Shown here piece by piece: positions 1-9,498 of a stretch of 64,000 nt of DNA. Position 1 is the stretch's first letter; each line of letters opens with the position of its first letter. The notes below the pieces were generated by a model. That model was not told the DNA's origin and did not search any database. It saw only the letters and a list, made by a program, of their open reading frames with translations. The DNA lies in NCBI RefSeq assembly GCF_011761355.1, contig NZ_JAASRW010000004.1, positions 638,175 to 702,174 of the forward strand. The letters run 5' to 3'. A program made the position numbers and the translations under genes. Source of the stretch: Paenibacillus lupini. GTDB taxonomy: Bacteria; Bacillota; Bacilli; Paenibacillales; Paenibacillaceae.

Positions 1-105
1 TTGCATGAGGCTGTAGCTTCGCAGATCGCCGCGCTGGACCGGCTGATGCGCTGGTCCGCGCGCGGGCTGGAGCTGCTGAAGGAATTGCGGAAGGATTATA
101 AGTAA
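1..105 (+). CDS. C-terminal end of a truncated upstream gene
   Basis: An open frame runs in from the window edge and ends at TAA 103-105. The visible 34 residues are amphipathic and rich in Leu, Arg and Lys, ending in KELRKDYK, consistent with a terminal helix. The family cannot be told from this tail. No hairpin terminator is visible in the 46 bp before the convergent SGNH hydrolase gene. Confidence 0.55.
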   Translation: MHEAVASQIAALDRLMRWSARGLELLKELRKDYK

Positions 106-151
106 ATAGAATTATTGCTACAATAGTATGCTGCCTTGCTGACTGCTTAAA

Positions 152-1453
152 TTACTTGTTAATGAAGGCGGTTTGCAGGGTGCTGCGATAAATGACCTGC
201 AGGCCAAGGGCTTCCGAAAGGGAAGCCAGTGGCAGGTAGGTTTTTGTTTCTTTACCGGATTTAAGCAGGAAGGCTGGCGGCGTGGACAGCTTAACCTTCT
301 TATTGTCGATCGTTACATAAGCCGAACCAATGGTAAAGACCACTTTATGGCTGTTATAGGTTACGGAAGCGCTTTGAGATGTGTTGCTCCAGCTAAGTTT
401 TGCACCAAGAGCATCCACGATGTCCCTCATCGCAACAAAGCTGCGATTACTGCGCAGAACAGGCGGGGCAGCTCCGGCTGGAAGCTCTTTTCCAGCGACA
501 ACGACAGACATTTGAACATTGGCTGGACGTGTCCGAACGGTGCGGTAATCACCCCATATCGTATTGGCGAATGCGCGGCCCATGACTGCGTAACCAAGTT
601 GATTCGGGTGGATGTCCTTATTGGCGATAGAGGTATACTCCAGCTCATGGCCGACGAATAAGTCACTCACACTGGTGATTTGGAGCTTAATATCGTCCTT
701 CGCGAGTCTACTGCTTATCAGGTCAAGCTTGTTTCGGATTTTCTTTACACCGTCCAATAGGAGCAGGCGGTCTTCTTCTGGGTAAAGAGGAATCGTAACG
801 TTGCCAATCTTCACCGGCGCAGGAATCGGCAAGTACTGATCCGCAATGACGATTTGTGCAGTCGGATTAAGACCAGCGATTGTTCGGATAGAGCTCTCGA
901 GATCTTTTTCATACTGATCCAGCAGATCTTGGATATATTTAGTAACTTCCTCATCTGAAGCACCGGATGCCAGTTTGTCCATAACCGGGATAAGGTCATT
1001 TCCTCCGATCGTTAAGACGATAAGGTTAGCAGAACGTATGGATTTGGCCATTTGAGCGGTTTGCCCAAGGAGTACATCCTTACGCGGATCCTGCAGTTGC
1101 TGCTGAATCTCATCGGGTTTCACTGTTCGGCCCTCCGACGCAGCCTGTAGCAGCAGCTTAAGCCCCTCAGCTTTAAGGCCAATAATCCCGTAGTTGACAT
1201 ATTCTGCGCGAAGTCCATGGAACAAAGCTTGCTCGTACACCTGCTCAACATAACCGTAAGGAACGGATTTTTCCGTAAAACCATGCTCATAACCGGCAGT
1301 AAGGGAGTCGCCTAATGCGACGATTTGATAAGGCTTTGTCTCTTGCTGGGCGGCTGATGCGTATGTACCTCCCCAAGCCGAGACGGATAATATGATGACT
1401 GCAAGCATGATAAATGTGAATCGGATACTCTGTTTCCTTGATTTGCTATACAA
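152..1453 (-). CDS. Secreted SGNH/GDSL-family hydrolase with C-terminal copper-amine-oxidase-like stalk domain
   Basis: Encodes 433 residues. An N-terminal signal sequence (about residues 10-35, ending near ASA) is followed by an SGNH esterase/lipase domain: block I GDSLT at 48-52, GGND at 150-153 and the catalytic pair D280/H282 in DIHPNQLGY. From about 315 a copper-amine-oxidase N-terminal-like (stalk) domain follows, the same module type as in the surface proteins at 39248 and 40977. The start is a TTG at 1451-1453, chosen because an AGGGGG ribosome site sits about 8 nt upstream; the nearer ATG is out of frame. The family cleaves esters of lipids or acetylated glycans; the substrate is unknown. 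The stalk domain suggests wall anchoring or display. Transcribed convergently with the gene tail at 1-105. Confidence 0.85.
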   Translation of the reverse strand: MYSKSRKQSIRFTFIMLAVIILSVSAWGGTYASAAQQETKPYQIVALGDSLTAGYEHGFTEKSVPYGYVEQVYEQALFHGLRAEYVNYGIIGLKAEGLKLLLQAASEGRTVKPDEIQQQLQDPRKDVLLGQTAQMAKSIRSANLIVLTIGGNDLIPVMDKLASGASDEEVTKYIQDLLDQYEKDLESSIRTIAGLNPTAQIVIADQYLPIPAPVKIGNVTIPLYPEEDRLLLLDGVKKIRNKLDLISSRLAKDDIKLQITSVSDLFVGHELEYTSIANKDIHPNQLGYAVMGRAFANTIWGDYRTVRTRPANVQMSVVVAGKELPAGAAPPVLRSNRSFVAMRDIVDALGAKLSWSNTSQSASVTYNSHKVVFTIGSAYVTIDNKKVKLSTPPAFLLKSGKETKTYLPLASLSEALGLQVIYRSTLQTAFINK

Positions 1454-1550
1454 ATGTTCATCCCCCTAATGATAAAATGTTAGCCATAGTATAAGAACAC
1501 GAACAATGTACTGTAAAGTAAAGTTTTATCACATTCATAAAAATATTAAA

Positions 1551-1579
1551 TTGATTCCCTTTTGGGGTGATGTTAAAAT
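1551..1579 (+). promoter_or_regulatory. Probable sigma-A promoter of gltB
   Basis: TTGATT (1551-1556), 17 bp, TAAAAT (1574-1579). It implies a leader of roughly 265 nt before the gltB start at 1852. I found no T-box or other riboswitch pattern in that leader. Confidence 0.45.
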
Positions 1580-1851
1580 AATATAATAACCGCAATGGCG
1601 GAACACGGCCCGGAACATGGTCAATCTTAAACGAAAGCTTCATTCAGCTAATAATTTTGCGCTAGATACGAACATTTTCCTCTCTAAGCTTCTGGAAAGT
1701 TTGTGTCCGCGGGAAATTGGCCATAAAGCCATCACGTTTAAGCTCGCAAGAACAGCAAGCAACTGGCCGATGTGTCACGTTTGCTGCCGTTCGATATACC
1801 GTTATTGAGCTATGCTTGCCCAAAAATCTTCTGATAGAAAGGTTGCACACG

Positions 1852-4800
1852 ATGAAAGAGAAAATTTTTGGATTACCGCCGAAACAAGGTCTATATGATC
1901 CGCGCTATGAAAAAGACGCATGCGGCATGGGATTTGTGGCAAACATCAAGGGAAGAAAATCGCATACTGTCATTCGTCAAGCGTTGACGCTGCTCGAGAA
2001 CATGGAGCATCGCGGCGGTCAAGGCAGCGAACCTAACACGGGGGACGGCGCAGGCATCCTGCTCCAAATCCCTCATGATTTCTTCTCGCGTGAATTAAGA
2101 AAGCTTGAGATTGACCTGCCGCAAGAAGGAGAATATGCAGTTGGCATGATGTTTATGCCGCAAGACGAAGCGATCCGCAGTTCGTTTGAGCGTGAGCTTG
2201 AGATCATTATCCGTGAAGAAGGCCAATCGCTGATCGGCTTCCGTACTGTTCCTACGGATGATTCGAAACTTGGTCAATCTGCTTTGTCGGTGAAGCCATT
2301 TGTTCGCCAAGTGTTTATTGCGAAGAACCCTGAGCTTAAGGACGAATTGTCCTTTGAGCGCAAACTGTATGTGATCCGCAAACGCGCTGAGATTGCGATC
2401 CGTTTCGGTGGCAAAGAAGGCGGAGAAATGTTCTATTTCACAAGCCTTTCGAGCAAGAAGATCGTATACAAAGGGATGTTGACAACGGAGCAAGTACGCT
2501 CGTTCTACCAAGAGCTGAACGACGAGTCTGTCGTGTCGGCTATGGCACTTGTTCACTCCCGTTTCAGTACGAACACTTTCCCGAGCTGGGAACGTGCGCA
2601 TCCGTTCCATTACCTGATCCACAACGGCGAGATCAATACGCTTCGCGGCAACATCAACTGGATGCATGCCCGTCAGACATTGTTCGAAACCGAGCTGTTT
2701 GGCAGCGATATGGAGAAAGTAAAACCGGTAATCAGTCCGGATGGTTCGGATACAGCAATGTTCGACAACGCACTCGAATTCCTGCATTTGTCCGGCCGTT
2801 CCTTGCCGCATGTTGCTATGATGATGGTACCGGAACCATGGTCGAACCATGAAAGCATGGACGACGAGAAAAAAGCATTCTACGAATACCACAGCACGTT
2901 GATGGAGCCGTGGGACGGACCTGCTGCAATGGCGATTACGAACGGTACGCAAATCTGCGCTTACCTTGATCGTAACGGCCTGCGCCCAGCCCGTTATTAT
3001 GTAACGAAAGACGATCATATCATCCTTGGTTCTGAAGCCGGCACAGTCGAAATCGCTCCTGAAGAGATTTTGTACAAAGACCGTCTCCGTCCGGGCCGTA
3101 TGCTCGTTGTAGATACGAAAGAAGGCCGCATTATTTCCGATGAGGAAGTGAAAGCACAGATCGCGGCTGAACAGCCTTACCGTGACTGGCTTGACGAGCA
3201 TCTTATTGACCTTGAAGCATTGCCAGACGCACCTGAGCTTCCTGAACTGGATCATGCTACTGTGCAACAGCGTCAGCAGGCATTCGGCTACACTTTTGAA
3301 GATGTACGTAAAGTGCTTGAACCAATGGCTAGCAGCGGCCAAGAGCCAATCGCTTCCATGGGTTACGATGCGCCGCTTGCAGTATTGTCGGAGCGTCCAC
3401 AGCGTCTGTTCAACTACTTCAAGCAGCTGTTCGCACAAGTAACGAATCCGCCGATTGACGCGATTCGTGAAGAAATTGTTACAGCCGTTAGCACAACGAT
3501 TGGGCCTGAGCGCAACCTGCTGAAGCCTGAACCGGAAAGCGCGCGCCATATCAAGCTGGATACGCCAATCCTGTCGAATGAAGAATTTGCGAAGCTTCGC
3601 CATGTACGCCGTCCTGGCTTCAAGTCGATTACGCTTCCGATCTTCTTCCCGGCTGCTGAAGGCGAAGAAGGCCTCCGTTCCGCACTTAAACTTATGCGCG
3701 AAGCGGCAGACCGCGTTATTGAAAAAGGTCATAATATTCTTATTTTGTCTGACCGTGGTCTGGATAAAGACAACGCTGCGATTCCGTCGCTGCTTGCCGT
3801 ATCGGCTTTGCACCATCATCTGATCCGTCAAGGTACAAGAACGAAGGTTGCGATTCTGCTTGAATCCGGCGATCCGCGCGAAGTACATCATTATGCTTTG
3901 CTGCTTGGTTACGGCGTCAATGCGGTTAACCCGTATCTGGCGTTCGAGACGCTTGACGATATGATCCGCCAAGGCATGCTGAGCAACATCAAGCATGAGA
4001 AGGCTGTTAAGAACTACATTAAAGCCGCTACGAAGGGCGTAACAAAAGTATTGTCCAAAATGGGTATTTCGACGATTCAATCGTACCGCGGTGCACAAAT
4101 CTTCGAAGCACTTGGTCTGCAAGAAGAGCTGATCAACGAGTACTTTACATGGACACCTTCGCGTATCGGCGGTATCGGTCTTGATATCATCGCTCAAGAA
4201 GCGTTGAAATGTCATAACAAAGCATACGCTGACCAAGAGGGCGGGGAGAAAGAACTCGACTCCGGCGGCGATTATCAATGGCGTAAAGACGGCGAAGACC
4301 ATTTGTTCAGCCCGCAAACGATTCATACGCTGCAAATGGCATCCCGTAAGAACGACTATAAACTGTACAAGAAGTTCTCGAGCATGGTACAAGGCGAAGA
4401 CAAGAAGCATCTGATGCTTCGTTCGCTGCTCCAGTTCAAGGATGGACGGCAATCCGTGCCAATCGACGAAGTCGAGCCGGTTGAATCTATCTTCAAACGT
4501 TTCAAAACAGGCGCAATGTCGTTTGGTTCGATCAGTAAAGAAGCGCATGAAAGTCTTGCGATCGCAATGAACCGTATTGGCGGTAAATCCAATACAGGTG
4601 AGGGCGGCGAAGATCCTGCACGTTTCATTCCTGATGCAAACGGCGATTCCCGCCGCAGTGCGATCAAACAGGTTGCATCGGGCCGTTTCGGCGTAACGAG
4701 CAACTATCTGGTTAATGCGGATGAGATTCAAATCAAGATGGCGCAAGGCGCGAAACCAGGTGAAGGCGGTCAGCTTCCAGGACGTAAGGTTTACCCTTGG

Positions 4801-6453
4801 GTTGCTGAGGTCCGTGGTTCCACTCCTGGTGTAGGCCTGATCTCGCCTCCACCGCATCATGATATTTATTCGATCGAGGACCTTGCTGAGCTGATTCACG
4901 ATCTGAAAAATGCGAACCCTCGTGCTCGCATTAACGTGAAGCTTGTATCCGAGGTTGGCGTAGGCACAATTGCTGCCGGCGTTGCGAAAGCACGTGCAGA
5001 CGTAATCATGGTCAGCGGCTATGACGGCGGTACTGGTGCATCTCCAATGAACTCGATTCGCCATGCGGGTCTGCCATGGGAGCTTGGGCTTGCAGAAACG
5101 CATCAAACTTTGATGCTGAACAATCTGCGTGACCGTGTCGTTATCGAAACCGATGGTAAAATGATGAACGGCCGCGACGTTGCGATTGCAATCTTGCTGG
5201 GTGCTGAAGAATACGGCTTCTCGACTGCACCACTCGTCGTACTGGGCTGCGTAATGATGCGTGTATGTCAACTCGATACTTGTCCGGTTGGCGTTGCAAC
5301 ACAAAACCCAGAGCTTCGTGCTAAATTTATGGGCGATCCAAGCCATGTCGTGAACTACCTTCACTTCATTGCACAAGAGCTTCGTGAGATTATGGCTGAG
5401 CTTGGCTTCCGTACCATTCAAGAAATGGTTGGCCGTGTTGATATTCTTGAATCGAAGAATCTGGTTGACCATTATAAAGCAAAAGGTATTGATCTTAGCC
5501 TTCTGCTGCATTCCCCGGATGTACCGCAAGACGCAGCGCGTCATAACGTACAAGAGCAAAATCATGGTCTCGAGCTTTCGCTCGACATGAAAGAGCTTGT
5601 TCCAGGAGCAGCGGCAGCATTGGAAAGCGGCGAACGTGTTCGCGGCTCATTCCCGATCTGCAATACGAACCGTGTAGTTGGTACCATTCTCGGCAGCGAA
5701 GTAACTCGTCGTTACGGCGCGAAAGGCTTGCCTGAAGATACAATCTCCTACCACTTCGTTGGTACTGCTGGTCAAAGCTTTGGCGCATTCGTTCCGAAGG
5801 GTATTACGCTCTCGCTCGAAGGCGACTCCAATGACTATGTAGGTAAAGGTTTATCAGGTGGTAAAATTATCGTTGCTCCATCTCCGAAAGCTACATTCGT
5901 AGCAGAAGAGAACGTTATTATCGGCAACACAGCACTGTACGGTGCAACGGATGGTGAAGTTTATATCCGCGGTACTGCAGGCGAACGCTTCGCGGTTCGG
6001 AATTCCGGCGTGAAGGTAGTTGTTGAGGGTGTAGGTGACCACGGATGTGAATATATGACTGGCGGCCGAGTTGTAGTACTCGGAAGCACAGGCCGTAACT
6101 TTGCAGCAGGTATGTCCGGTGGTGTGGCTTACATTTACGATGAGCATGGTGACTTCTACAAGAACTGTAACATTGAGATGGTTCTGCTTGAGCGTCTCGA
6201 GACAGAAGAAGAAGTTGCTGAGCTTCGCGGCTTAGTTGAGCGCCATGTGGAATATACAGAAAGCGCCATTGGTTCGCGTGTTCTGAATGATTGGGAAGCA
6301 TCGCTTAACAAATTCGTGAAGGTTATTCCGAAGGACTACAAGAAAATGCTGGAACATATCCGCAAAGCGGAAGATGCCGGCTTGACTGACGACAAAGCTC
6401 TTCTTGCAGCTTTTGAAGCAAGCATGAAAGAGTTGGCTCGTACAGGAGGATAA
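1852..6453 (+). CDS. gltB: Glutamate synthase (GOGAT) large subunit
   Basis: Encodes 1533 residues, the normal length for the large (alpha) subunit, which hydrolyses glutamine and transfers the ammonia to 2-oxoglutarate to make two glutamates. Domains in order: class-II glutamine amidotransferase with the nucleophile C24 in DACGMGF, so a 23-residue propeptide is expected to be cleaved; central domain; FMN-binding synthase domain; [3Fe-4S] cysteines C1133, C1139 and C1144 with the family spacing C-x5-C-x4-C; and the C-terminal GXGXG beta-helix. Start ATG 1852 was chosen over a 45-codon upstream extension because the propeptide then has normal length and GAAAGG precedes it. The small NADPH-oxidising subunit gene (gltD) is not adjacent: a strong terminator follows directly. 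Bacillus literature calls this gene gltA. Confidence 0.97.
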   Translation: MKEKIFGLPPKQGLYDPRYEKDACGMGFVANIKGRKSHTVIRQALTLLENMEHRGGQGSEPNTGDGAGILLQIPHDFFSRELRKLEIDLPQEGEYAVGMMFMPQDEAIRSSFERELEIIIREEGQSLIGFRTVPTDDSKLGQSALSVKPFVRQVFIAKNPELKDELSFERKLYVIRKRAEIAIRFGGKEGGEMFYFTSLSSKKIVYKGMLTTEQVRSFYQELNDESVVSAMALVHSRFSTNTFPSWERAHPFHYLIHNGEINTLRGNINWMHARQTLFETELFGSDMEKVKPVISPDGSDTAMFDNALEFLHLSGRSLPHVAMMMVPEPWSNHESMDDEKKAFYEYHSTLMEPWDGPAAMAITNGTQICAYLDRNGLRPARYYVTKDDHIILGSEAGTVEIAPEEILYKDRLRPGRMLVVDTKEGRIISDEEVKAQIAAEQPYRDWLDEHLIDLEALPDAPELPELDHATVQQRQQAFGYTFEDVRKVLEPMASSGQEPIASMGYDAPLAVLSERPQRLFNYFKQLFAQVTNPPIDAIREEIVTAVSTTIGPERNLLKPEPESARHIKLDTPILSNEEFAKLRHVRRPGFKSITLPIFFPAAEGEEGLRSALKLMREAADRVIEKGHNILILSDRGLDKDNAAIPSLLAVSALHHHLIRQGTRTKVAILLESGDPREVHHYALLLGYGVNAVNPYLAFETLDDMIRQGMLSNIKHEKAVKNYIKAATKGVTKVLSKMGISTIQSYRGAQIFEALGLQEELINEYFTWTPSRIGGIGLDIIAQEALKCHNKAYADQEGGEKELDSGGDYQWRKDGEDHLFSPQTIHTLQMASRKNDYKLYKKFSSMVQGEDKKHLMLRSLLQFKDGRQSVPIDEVEPVESIFKRFKTGAMSFGSISKEAHESLAIAMNRIGGKSNTGEGGEDPARFIPDANGDSRRSAIKQVASGRFGVTSNYLVNADEIQIKMAQGAKPGEGGQLPGRKVYPWVAEVRGSTPGVGLISPPPHHDIYSIEDLAELIHDLKNANPRARINVKLVSEVGVGTIAAGVAKARADVIMVSGYDGGTGASPMNSIRHAGLPWELGLAETHQTLMLNNLRDRVVIETDGKMMNGRDVAIAILLGAEEYGFSTAPLVVLGCVMMRVCQLDTCPVGVATQNPELRAKFMGDPSHVVNYLHFIAQELREIMAELGFRTIQEMVGRVDILESKNLVDHYKAKGIDLSLLLHSPDVPQDAARHNVQEQNHGLELSLDMKELVPGAAAALESGERVRGSFPICNTNRVVGTILGSEVTRRYGAKGLPEDTISYHFVGTAGQSFGAFVPKGITLSLEGDSNDYVGKGLSGGKIIVAPSPKATFVAEENVIIGNTALYGATDGEVYIRGTAGERFAVRNSGVKVVVEGVGDHGCEYMTGGRVVVLGSTGRNFAAGMSGGVAYIYDEHGDFYKNCNIEMVLLERLETEEEVAELRGLVERHVEYTESAIGSRVLNDWEASLNKFVKVIPKDYKKMLEHIRKAEDAGLTDDKALLAAFEASMKELARTGG

Positions 6454-6459
6454 AGGGAA

Positions 6460-6492
6460 ACAGGCTGGGCAGTTGCTCAGCCTGTTTTTTTG
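6460..6492 (+). terminator. Rho-independent terminator of gltB
   Basis: 8-bp stem ACAGGCTG / CAGCCTGT followed by a run of seven T. It sits 7 bp after the stop codon. Confidence 0.9.
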
Positions 6493-6543
6493 TTTTTGCT
6501 GGTGGCGCGGGAATGACGGGAATGTATCTCCTTCCGGTCGCTG

Positions 6544-6593
6544 TTGTCTACACTTTGCCTGAACAATATTACAAGGTTGCAAAGTGTAGACAA
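6544..6593. repeat. Perfect 15-bp inverted repeat in the gltB downstream spacer
   Basis: TTGTCTACACTTTGC (6544-6558) and its exact complement GCAAAGTGTAGACAA (6579-6593) flank a 20-nt loop. No T-run follows, so it is not an ordinary terminator. The rest of the 6493-6779 spacer holds no gene that I can support. Confidence 0.75.
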
Positions 6594-6779
6594 AGGCGAA
6601 CGCTCCGCTCCTCCAGGAGTTACATACCCTCTATTCCCACGCACCTCCGCCGCAGCAGAACAGAAAAAAAGCAAGCTGCGCATAGTGCCGCTCGCCTGAA
6701 GGAAGGGAAACAGGGGAGACAAGTAGGGAGAGGCGATTTCCTCGCCTTGCCTTGTTCAAGGGAAAACAATTAATATATA

Positions 6780-6808
6780 TTGTAAAACGATAAATATGAG
6801 TTTATAAT
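6780..6808 (+). promoter_or_regulatory. Probable sigma-A promoter for the DUF2975 gene
   Basis: TTGTAA (6780-6785), 17 bp, TATAAT (6803-6808); the start codon lies 32 bp downstream. Confidence 0.6.
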
Positions 6809-6840
6809 ATCACTGAATCTATACAGATGAGGTGTTATTT

Positions 6841-7314
6841 GTGAGTCGATTTACAATTTTGTTTTTGAAGATTACTGTGGTTCTGATGGGGTTGCCTGCG
6901 ATCGCTGTATGTGTAGTAGCGGTGATTGCATTAATTCGAGATAATCCAGATCAATTTCCAGGGAAAATGCAGGTATCCGATATCGGATTTTTTACTGCCG
7001 TTATTCCTTATTTCATTGCTTTGTATAAGGCGTTTCAATTGATTGGTTATATTGATAAAAAGATCGCTTTTTCTGAGTTGTCTGTTCGGGCATTGAAGAA
7101 TATTAAATATTGTGGGTTCAGCATCAGTCTTATTTTTGTGGTAATGGAGCCTGTTTTGTACAACATGGCAAGACAGGAAGATGCGCCGGGAGTTGTTGTA
7201 CTTGGCTTAGTTGTAATCTTCGCTTCTTTTGTGATCGCCATATTCGGTGCTTTGCTTGAACGGTTATTGCAAAACGTCATTTATCTGAAGTCGGAAAACG
7301 AGCACACAGTCTGA
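6841..7314 (+). CDS. Small integral membrane protein, DUF2975-like
   Basis: Encodes 157 residues with four hydrophobic segments (near the N-terminus, around 45-60, 90-110 and 120-145) and a short charged tail. Layout and length match the DUF2975 family of Gram-positive membrane proteins, whose function is not established. The start is GTG 6841, 6 nt after an AGATGAGGTG ribosome site; an earlier GTG at 6832 overlaps that site. Members of this family are often followed by a small Cro-type regulator gene; here a GNAT acetyltransferase follows after 21 bp instead and may be cotranscribed. Codon use looks AT-richer than in gltB. Confidence 0.7.
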   Translation: MSRFTILFLKITVVLMGLPAIAVCVVAVIALIRDNPDQFPGKMQVSDIGFFTAVIPYFIALYKAFQLIGYIDKKIAFSELSVRALKNIKYCGFSISLIFVVMEPVLYNMARQEDAPGVVVLGLVVIFASFVIAIFGALLERLLQNVIYLKSENEHTV

Positions 7315-7335
7315 GGTGGAAGGAGAGAATGAATA

Positions 7336-7860
7336 ATGATCTACATTGAAACGCCTAGATTACGATTACGCGACTGGGAAGAAACGGATTTAGAGCCTTT
7401 TAGCCGGATGAACGCGGACGAGAAGGTGATGGAGTATTTTCTTAAAACGTTATCGGCCGAAGAGACAAATGGGTTTTATAGAAATATTGCTGCAGAGTTT
7501 GAGGAGTGCGGGTTTGGATTATATGCCGTGGAGCTCCAGGAGAACAAAGAGTTTGTCGGGTTTATTGGATTTCATCGGGCAACGTTTGAAGCTGATTTTA
7601 CACCGTGCATAGAGATTGGGTGGCGGCTGAAACAAGAGGAATGGGGAAGAGGTTATGCAACAGAGGGGGCGAAGGCCTGTTTGCAATATGGGTTTAGCAA
7701 GCTTGGTTTCACTGATATTTATAGTTTCACAGCCGAGATTAATACCCCATCGAAAAATGTAATGAGCAAGATTGGTATGAACTACTTAAAATCGTTTGAT
7801 CACCCAAAGGTTGAGAAAACGAGTCCCCTCAGCAAACATGTTCTTTTTCACATAAAATAA
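7336..7860 (+). CDS. GNAT-family N-acetyltransferase (RimJ/RimL-like)
   Basis: Encodes 174 residues. The N-terminus (ETPRLRLRDWEETDLEPF) is the usual start of RimJ/RimL-type acetyltransferases, and the acetyl-CoA loop is visible as WGRGYATEG near residues 112-120. These enzymes move an acetyl group from acetyl-CoA to an amine, often a protein N-terminus or a small molecule; the acceptor cannot be told. The ribosome site GGAAGGAGAG lies 8 nt before ATG 7336. The stop codon is part of the terminator stem. Confidence 0.85.
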   Translation: MIYIETPRLRLRDWEETDLEPFSRMNADEKVMEYFLKTLSAEETNGFYRNIAAEFEECGFGLYAVELQENKEFVGFIGFHRATFEADFTPCIEIGWRLKQEEWGRGYATEGAKACLQYGFSKLGFTDIYSFTAEINTPSKNVMSKIGMNYLKSFDHPKVEKTSPLSKHVLFHIK

Positions 7861-7884
7861 CCGCCCATCTGGGCGGTTATTTTA
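7854..7884. terminator. Terminator overlapping the GNAT stop codon
   Basis: Stem AAAATAACCGCCC, loop ATCT, complementary arm with trailing T-rich tract; the stop TAA 7858-7860 lies inside the left arm. Confidence 0.85.
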
Positions 7885-8062
7885 TGTTTTGGACTTGCAT
7901 AGGATGTAAGCAGTAAGGAATGAAAGTTGAAGAGAGATAATTACTGCCAAAGCTAGATATAGCCCATCATCACCATCTGTAGATAATATGGCTAGGTGGT
8001 TCGATTCTTATGTTCGTCTACTTTACAATAAAACGGAAGATAAGTCGATTTCAGAAATGAAG

Positions 8063-8101
8063 AAAAGGTTAGGAGCAGAACCAATCTGCTTCTAACCTTT
8101 T
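8063..8101. terminator. Long terminator-like hairpin, possibly end of a gene remnant
   Basis: Arms 8063-8079 and 8085-8101 pair over 17 positions with a single G-T wobble and a 5-nt loop, A-run on the left and T-run on the right. A 35-codon open frame (7988-8095) ends inside the stem but has no ribosome site; I take it as a possible gene remnant, not a gene. The remainder of 7885-8220 shows nothing else. Confidence 0.55.
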
Positions 8102-8290
8102 GCTAACCAATGAGGGGATTGCCAATCTAAAAGGTATCATCTCAAAAAATAAATGGGCTTTTTTTCCTATTTTCGACAAAAAAAGAACTAAAGTTACCAC
8201 AACTTCCGACATATTCCAGTCTAATTGTTAGGTATAATAACATTATTGTTTTACCAATGATTTCATATTTATAGAGAGTAGGAATCGGAT

Positions 8291-8419
8291 ATGATGAGAG
8301 AAGTAGAAATTCAGGTAACGAATGTAGAAGACACACGAACAGTATTAAACATTAGAGAAATACTTATACAATTGGATATTCCGCCGGAAAAATGGCCTTC
8401 AGATCTCATCCAACCCTAA
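8291..8419 (+). CDS. Small hypothetical protein of 42 residues
   Basis: ATG 8291 (or ATG 8294) follows GAGAGTAGGAATCGG, a fair ribosome site, and the frame closes at TAA 8417. A TATAAT at 8233-8238 is a plausible -10 element, though no good -35 is seen. The product begins MMREVEIQVTNVEDT and ends in PPEKWPSDLIQP; it is acidic and soluble, with no motif I recognise. It ends 14 bp before the convergent Xre-like gene. Short length keeps the confidence moderate. Confidence 0.4.
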   Translation: MMREVEIQVTNVEDTRTVLNIREILIQLDIPPEKWPSDLIQP

Positions 8420-8433
8420 CAAATGATACCTGA

Positions 8434-8802
8434 CTAGTTCATCATACGTTCAGCTCGAACAAAGGCAATAAACCGTTTGGTTTCATCAGCCGTAAGCTTA
8501 CGTCCATCCACGCTTAAATTATATTTCTCCAGCAGCTCTTCGTCAGATAACTCCAGATGATCGACAAAGTTTCGAATATCATCGCTTAGCGCCGCTTGTG
8601 AATTCATCGTTCTACCTACCAAATAATCTATGGATACTTGATACAGGTCAGCGAACTTTGCCAATGTCTCCGTATCAGGTTCTCTGCGGTTTTTCTCATA
8701 ATGAGATAAAGCAGCCCTGGATATGCCGAGCTTCGCAGCGGTTTGCTCCTGTGTCCATTTTCTTTCTTCCCTCATGCCAGCAATTCGGTTCCCAATGTTC
8801 AT
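8434..8802 (-). CDS. Xre/Cro-type HTH repressor, probable regulator of the exopolysaccharide operon
   Basis: Encodes 122 residues. An HTH domain covers about residues 5-62, with recognition region SRAALSHYEKNRREPD, closely resembling that of the PBSX repressor Xre (SRARYSHYENGRSEPD, from memory). The C-terminal half is acidic and may mediate dimerisation. Start ATG 8802 has AGGAGG 7 nt upstream. It is divergent from the PilZ/kinase operon, and two GATAC-N5-GTATC palindromes of the kind bound by PBSX Xre cover that operon promoter. It therefore probably represses the divergent operon; control of its own gene is possible but no clear operator overlaps its start. There is no phage gene nearby, so this is a chromosomal regulator rather than a prophage remnant. 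Confidence 0.85.
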   Translation of the reverse strand: MNIGNRIAGMREERKWTQEQTAAKLGISRAALSHYEKNRREPDTETLAKFADLYQVSIDYLVGRTMNSQAALSDDIRNFVDHLELSDEELLEKYNLSVDGRKLTADETKRFIAFVRAERMMN

Positions 8803-8918
8803 TACATATCCTCCTAAATTTGACCGATTTCCGCTACACCTATATTAATACGGAAACGTTAGAAATGCATTTATTGCAACAAAACGTCGCAAAAATTTTA
8901 CCGTATTTGTAATTTTCC

Positions 8919-8947
8919 TTGACATGATACAGTTCGTATCGTAAAGT
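8919..8947 (+). promoter_or_regulatory. Promoter of the PilZ/BY-kinase operon
   Basis: TTGACA (8919-8924), exactly 17 bp, TAAAGT (8942-8947). The spacer is almost entirely occupied by an Xre-type operator. The promoter at 12495 has the same two hexamers. Confidence 0.65.
8926..8940. promoter_or_regulatory. Xre-type operator O1, inside the promoter spacer
   Basis: GATACAGTTCGTATC: perfect 5-bp arms, 5-bp centre. It lies between -35 and -10, where a bound repressor would block RNA polymerase. Confidence 0.65.
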
Positions 8948-8960
8948 GAGAAGAACAAGG

Positions 8961-8975
8961 GATACGAAACGTATC
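8961..8975. promoter_or_regulatory. Xre-type operator O2
   Basis: GATACGAAACGTATC: perfect 5-bp arms and 5-bp centre, 35 bp after O1 and close to the expected transcription start. Confidence 0.65.
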
Positions 8976-9051
8976 ATAATGATTTCCAGTATTCACGCTA
9001 ATCGTTGCCGTTATTCCTCCCTATGAAAATTAGGCAAGGAGTTGCATCATC

Positions 9052-9477
9052 ATGGGTTCCGACCCTTATATTCCACGGACCAACATTCGTATTCATTTGC
9101 ATGAAGGAGTAACTGCTCAGGCAGGGCTGCTGGATGAGCAAGGCTTATTGCTCACCTCGTCAACATGCTCGGTTCTAATCATGAACATCAGCCGACATGG
9201 GCTTTGTTTTATGTCTGGCTTGCGTTTTCCTGTGAATAAAGGCTATATGCTGGATTTTCAGATGAACCTGGCCGGCGTTGCCATGAATCTTCGAGGTCAT
9301 GTGGTTTGGCGGAATAACCGGGATAACCAATATGAATATGGCATTGTCTTTCATCCGCCTAACAGGCTTCGAGCTGTACTGGTCCGTATGTTAAATCAAG
9401 AACTTCTACGTCAAAGCCCGCAGCAGTACAAAATCCACGCTTTATATCGCGCTCTAAATCATAAGGCTTACCAATAA
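9052..9477 (+). CDS. PilZ-domain protein, probable c-di-GMP receptor
   Basis: Encodes 141 residues. The two c-di-GMP signature elements of PilZ domains are present: RTNIR (R-x3-R) near residue 9 and NISRHGLCF (N-x-S-x2-G) around 44-52, followed by a beta-barrel pattern ending in GIVFHPP. It would bind cyclic di-GMP in the cytoplasm and signal to a partner. It is the first gene of a tight operon with a tyrosine kinase, a sugar nucleotidyltransferase and an LCP ligase, so the likely role is linking c-di-GMP to polysaccharide production. AAGGAG lies 10 nt before ATG 9052. Partner identity is inference from position. Confidence 0.75.
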   Translation: MGSDPYIPRTNIRIHLHEGVTAQAGLLDEQGLLLTSSTCSVLIMNISRHGLCFMSGLRFPVNKGYMLDFQMNLAGVAMNLRGHVVWRNNRDNQYEYGIVFHPPNRLRAVLVRMLNQELLRQSPQQYKIHALYRALNHKAYQ

Positions 9478-9498
9478 TAGCTGGCAGGTGGTTAACTT

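Noticed and set aside
1580..1851. T-box or other riboswitch in the gltB leader
   Set aside because: No T-box consensus, no terminator/antiterminator pair and no recognisable aptamer could be found.
2095..5565. 1156-codon open frame antisense to gltB
   Set aside because: It lies entirely inside gltB, has no ribosome site, and its Cys/His/Arg-rich composition is what codon bias of the sense strand produces on the opposite strand.
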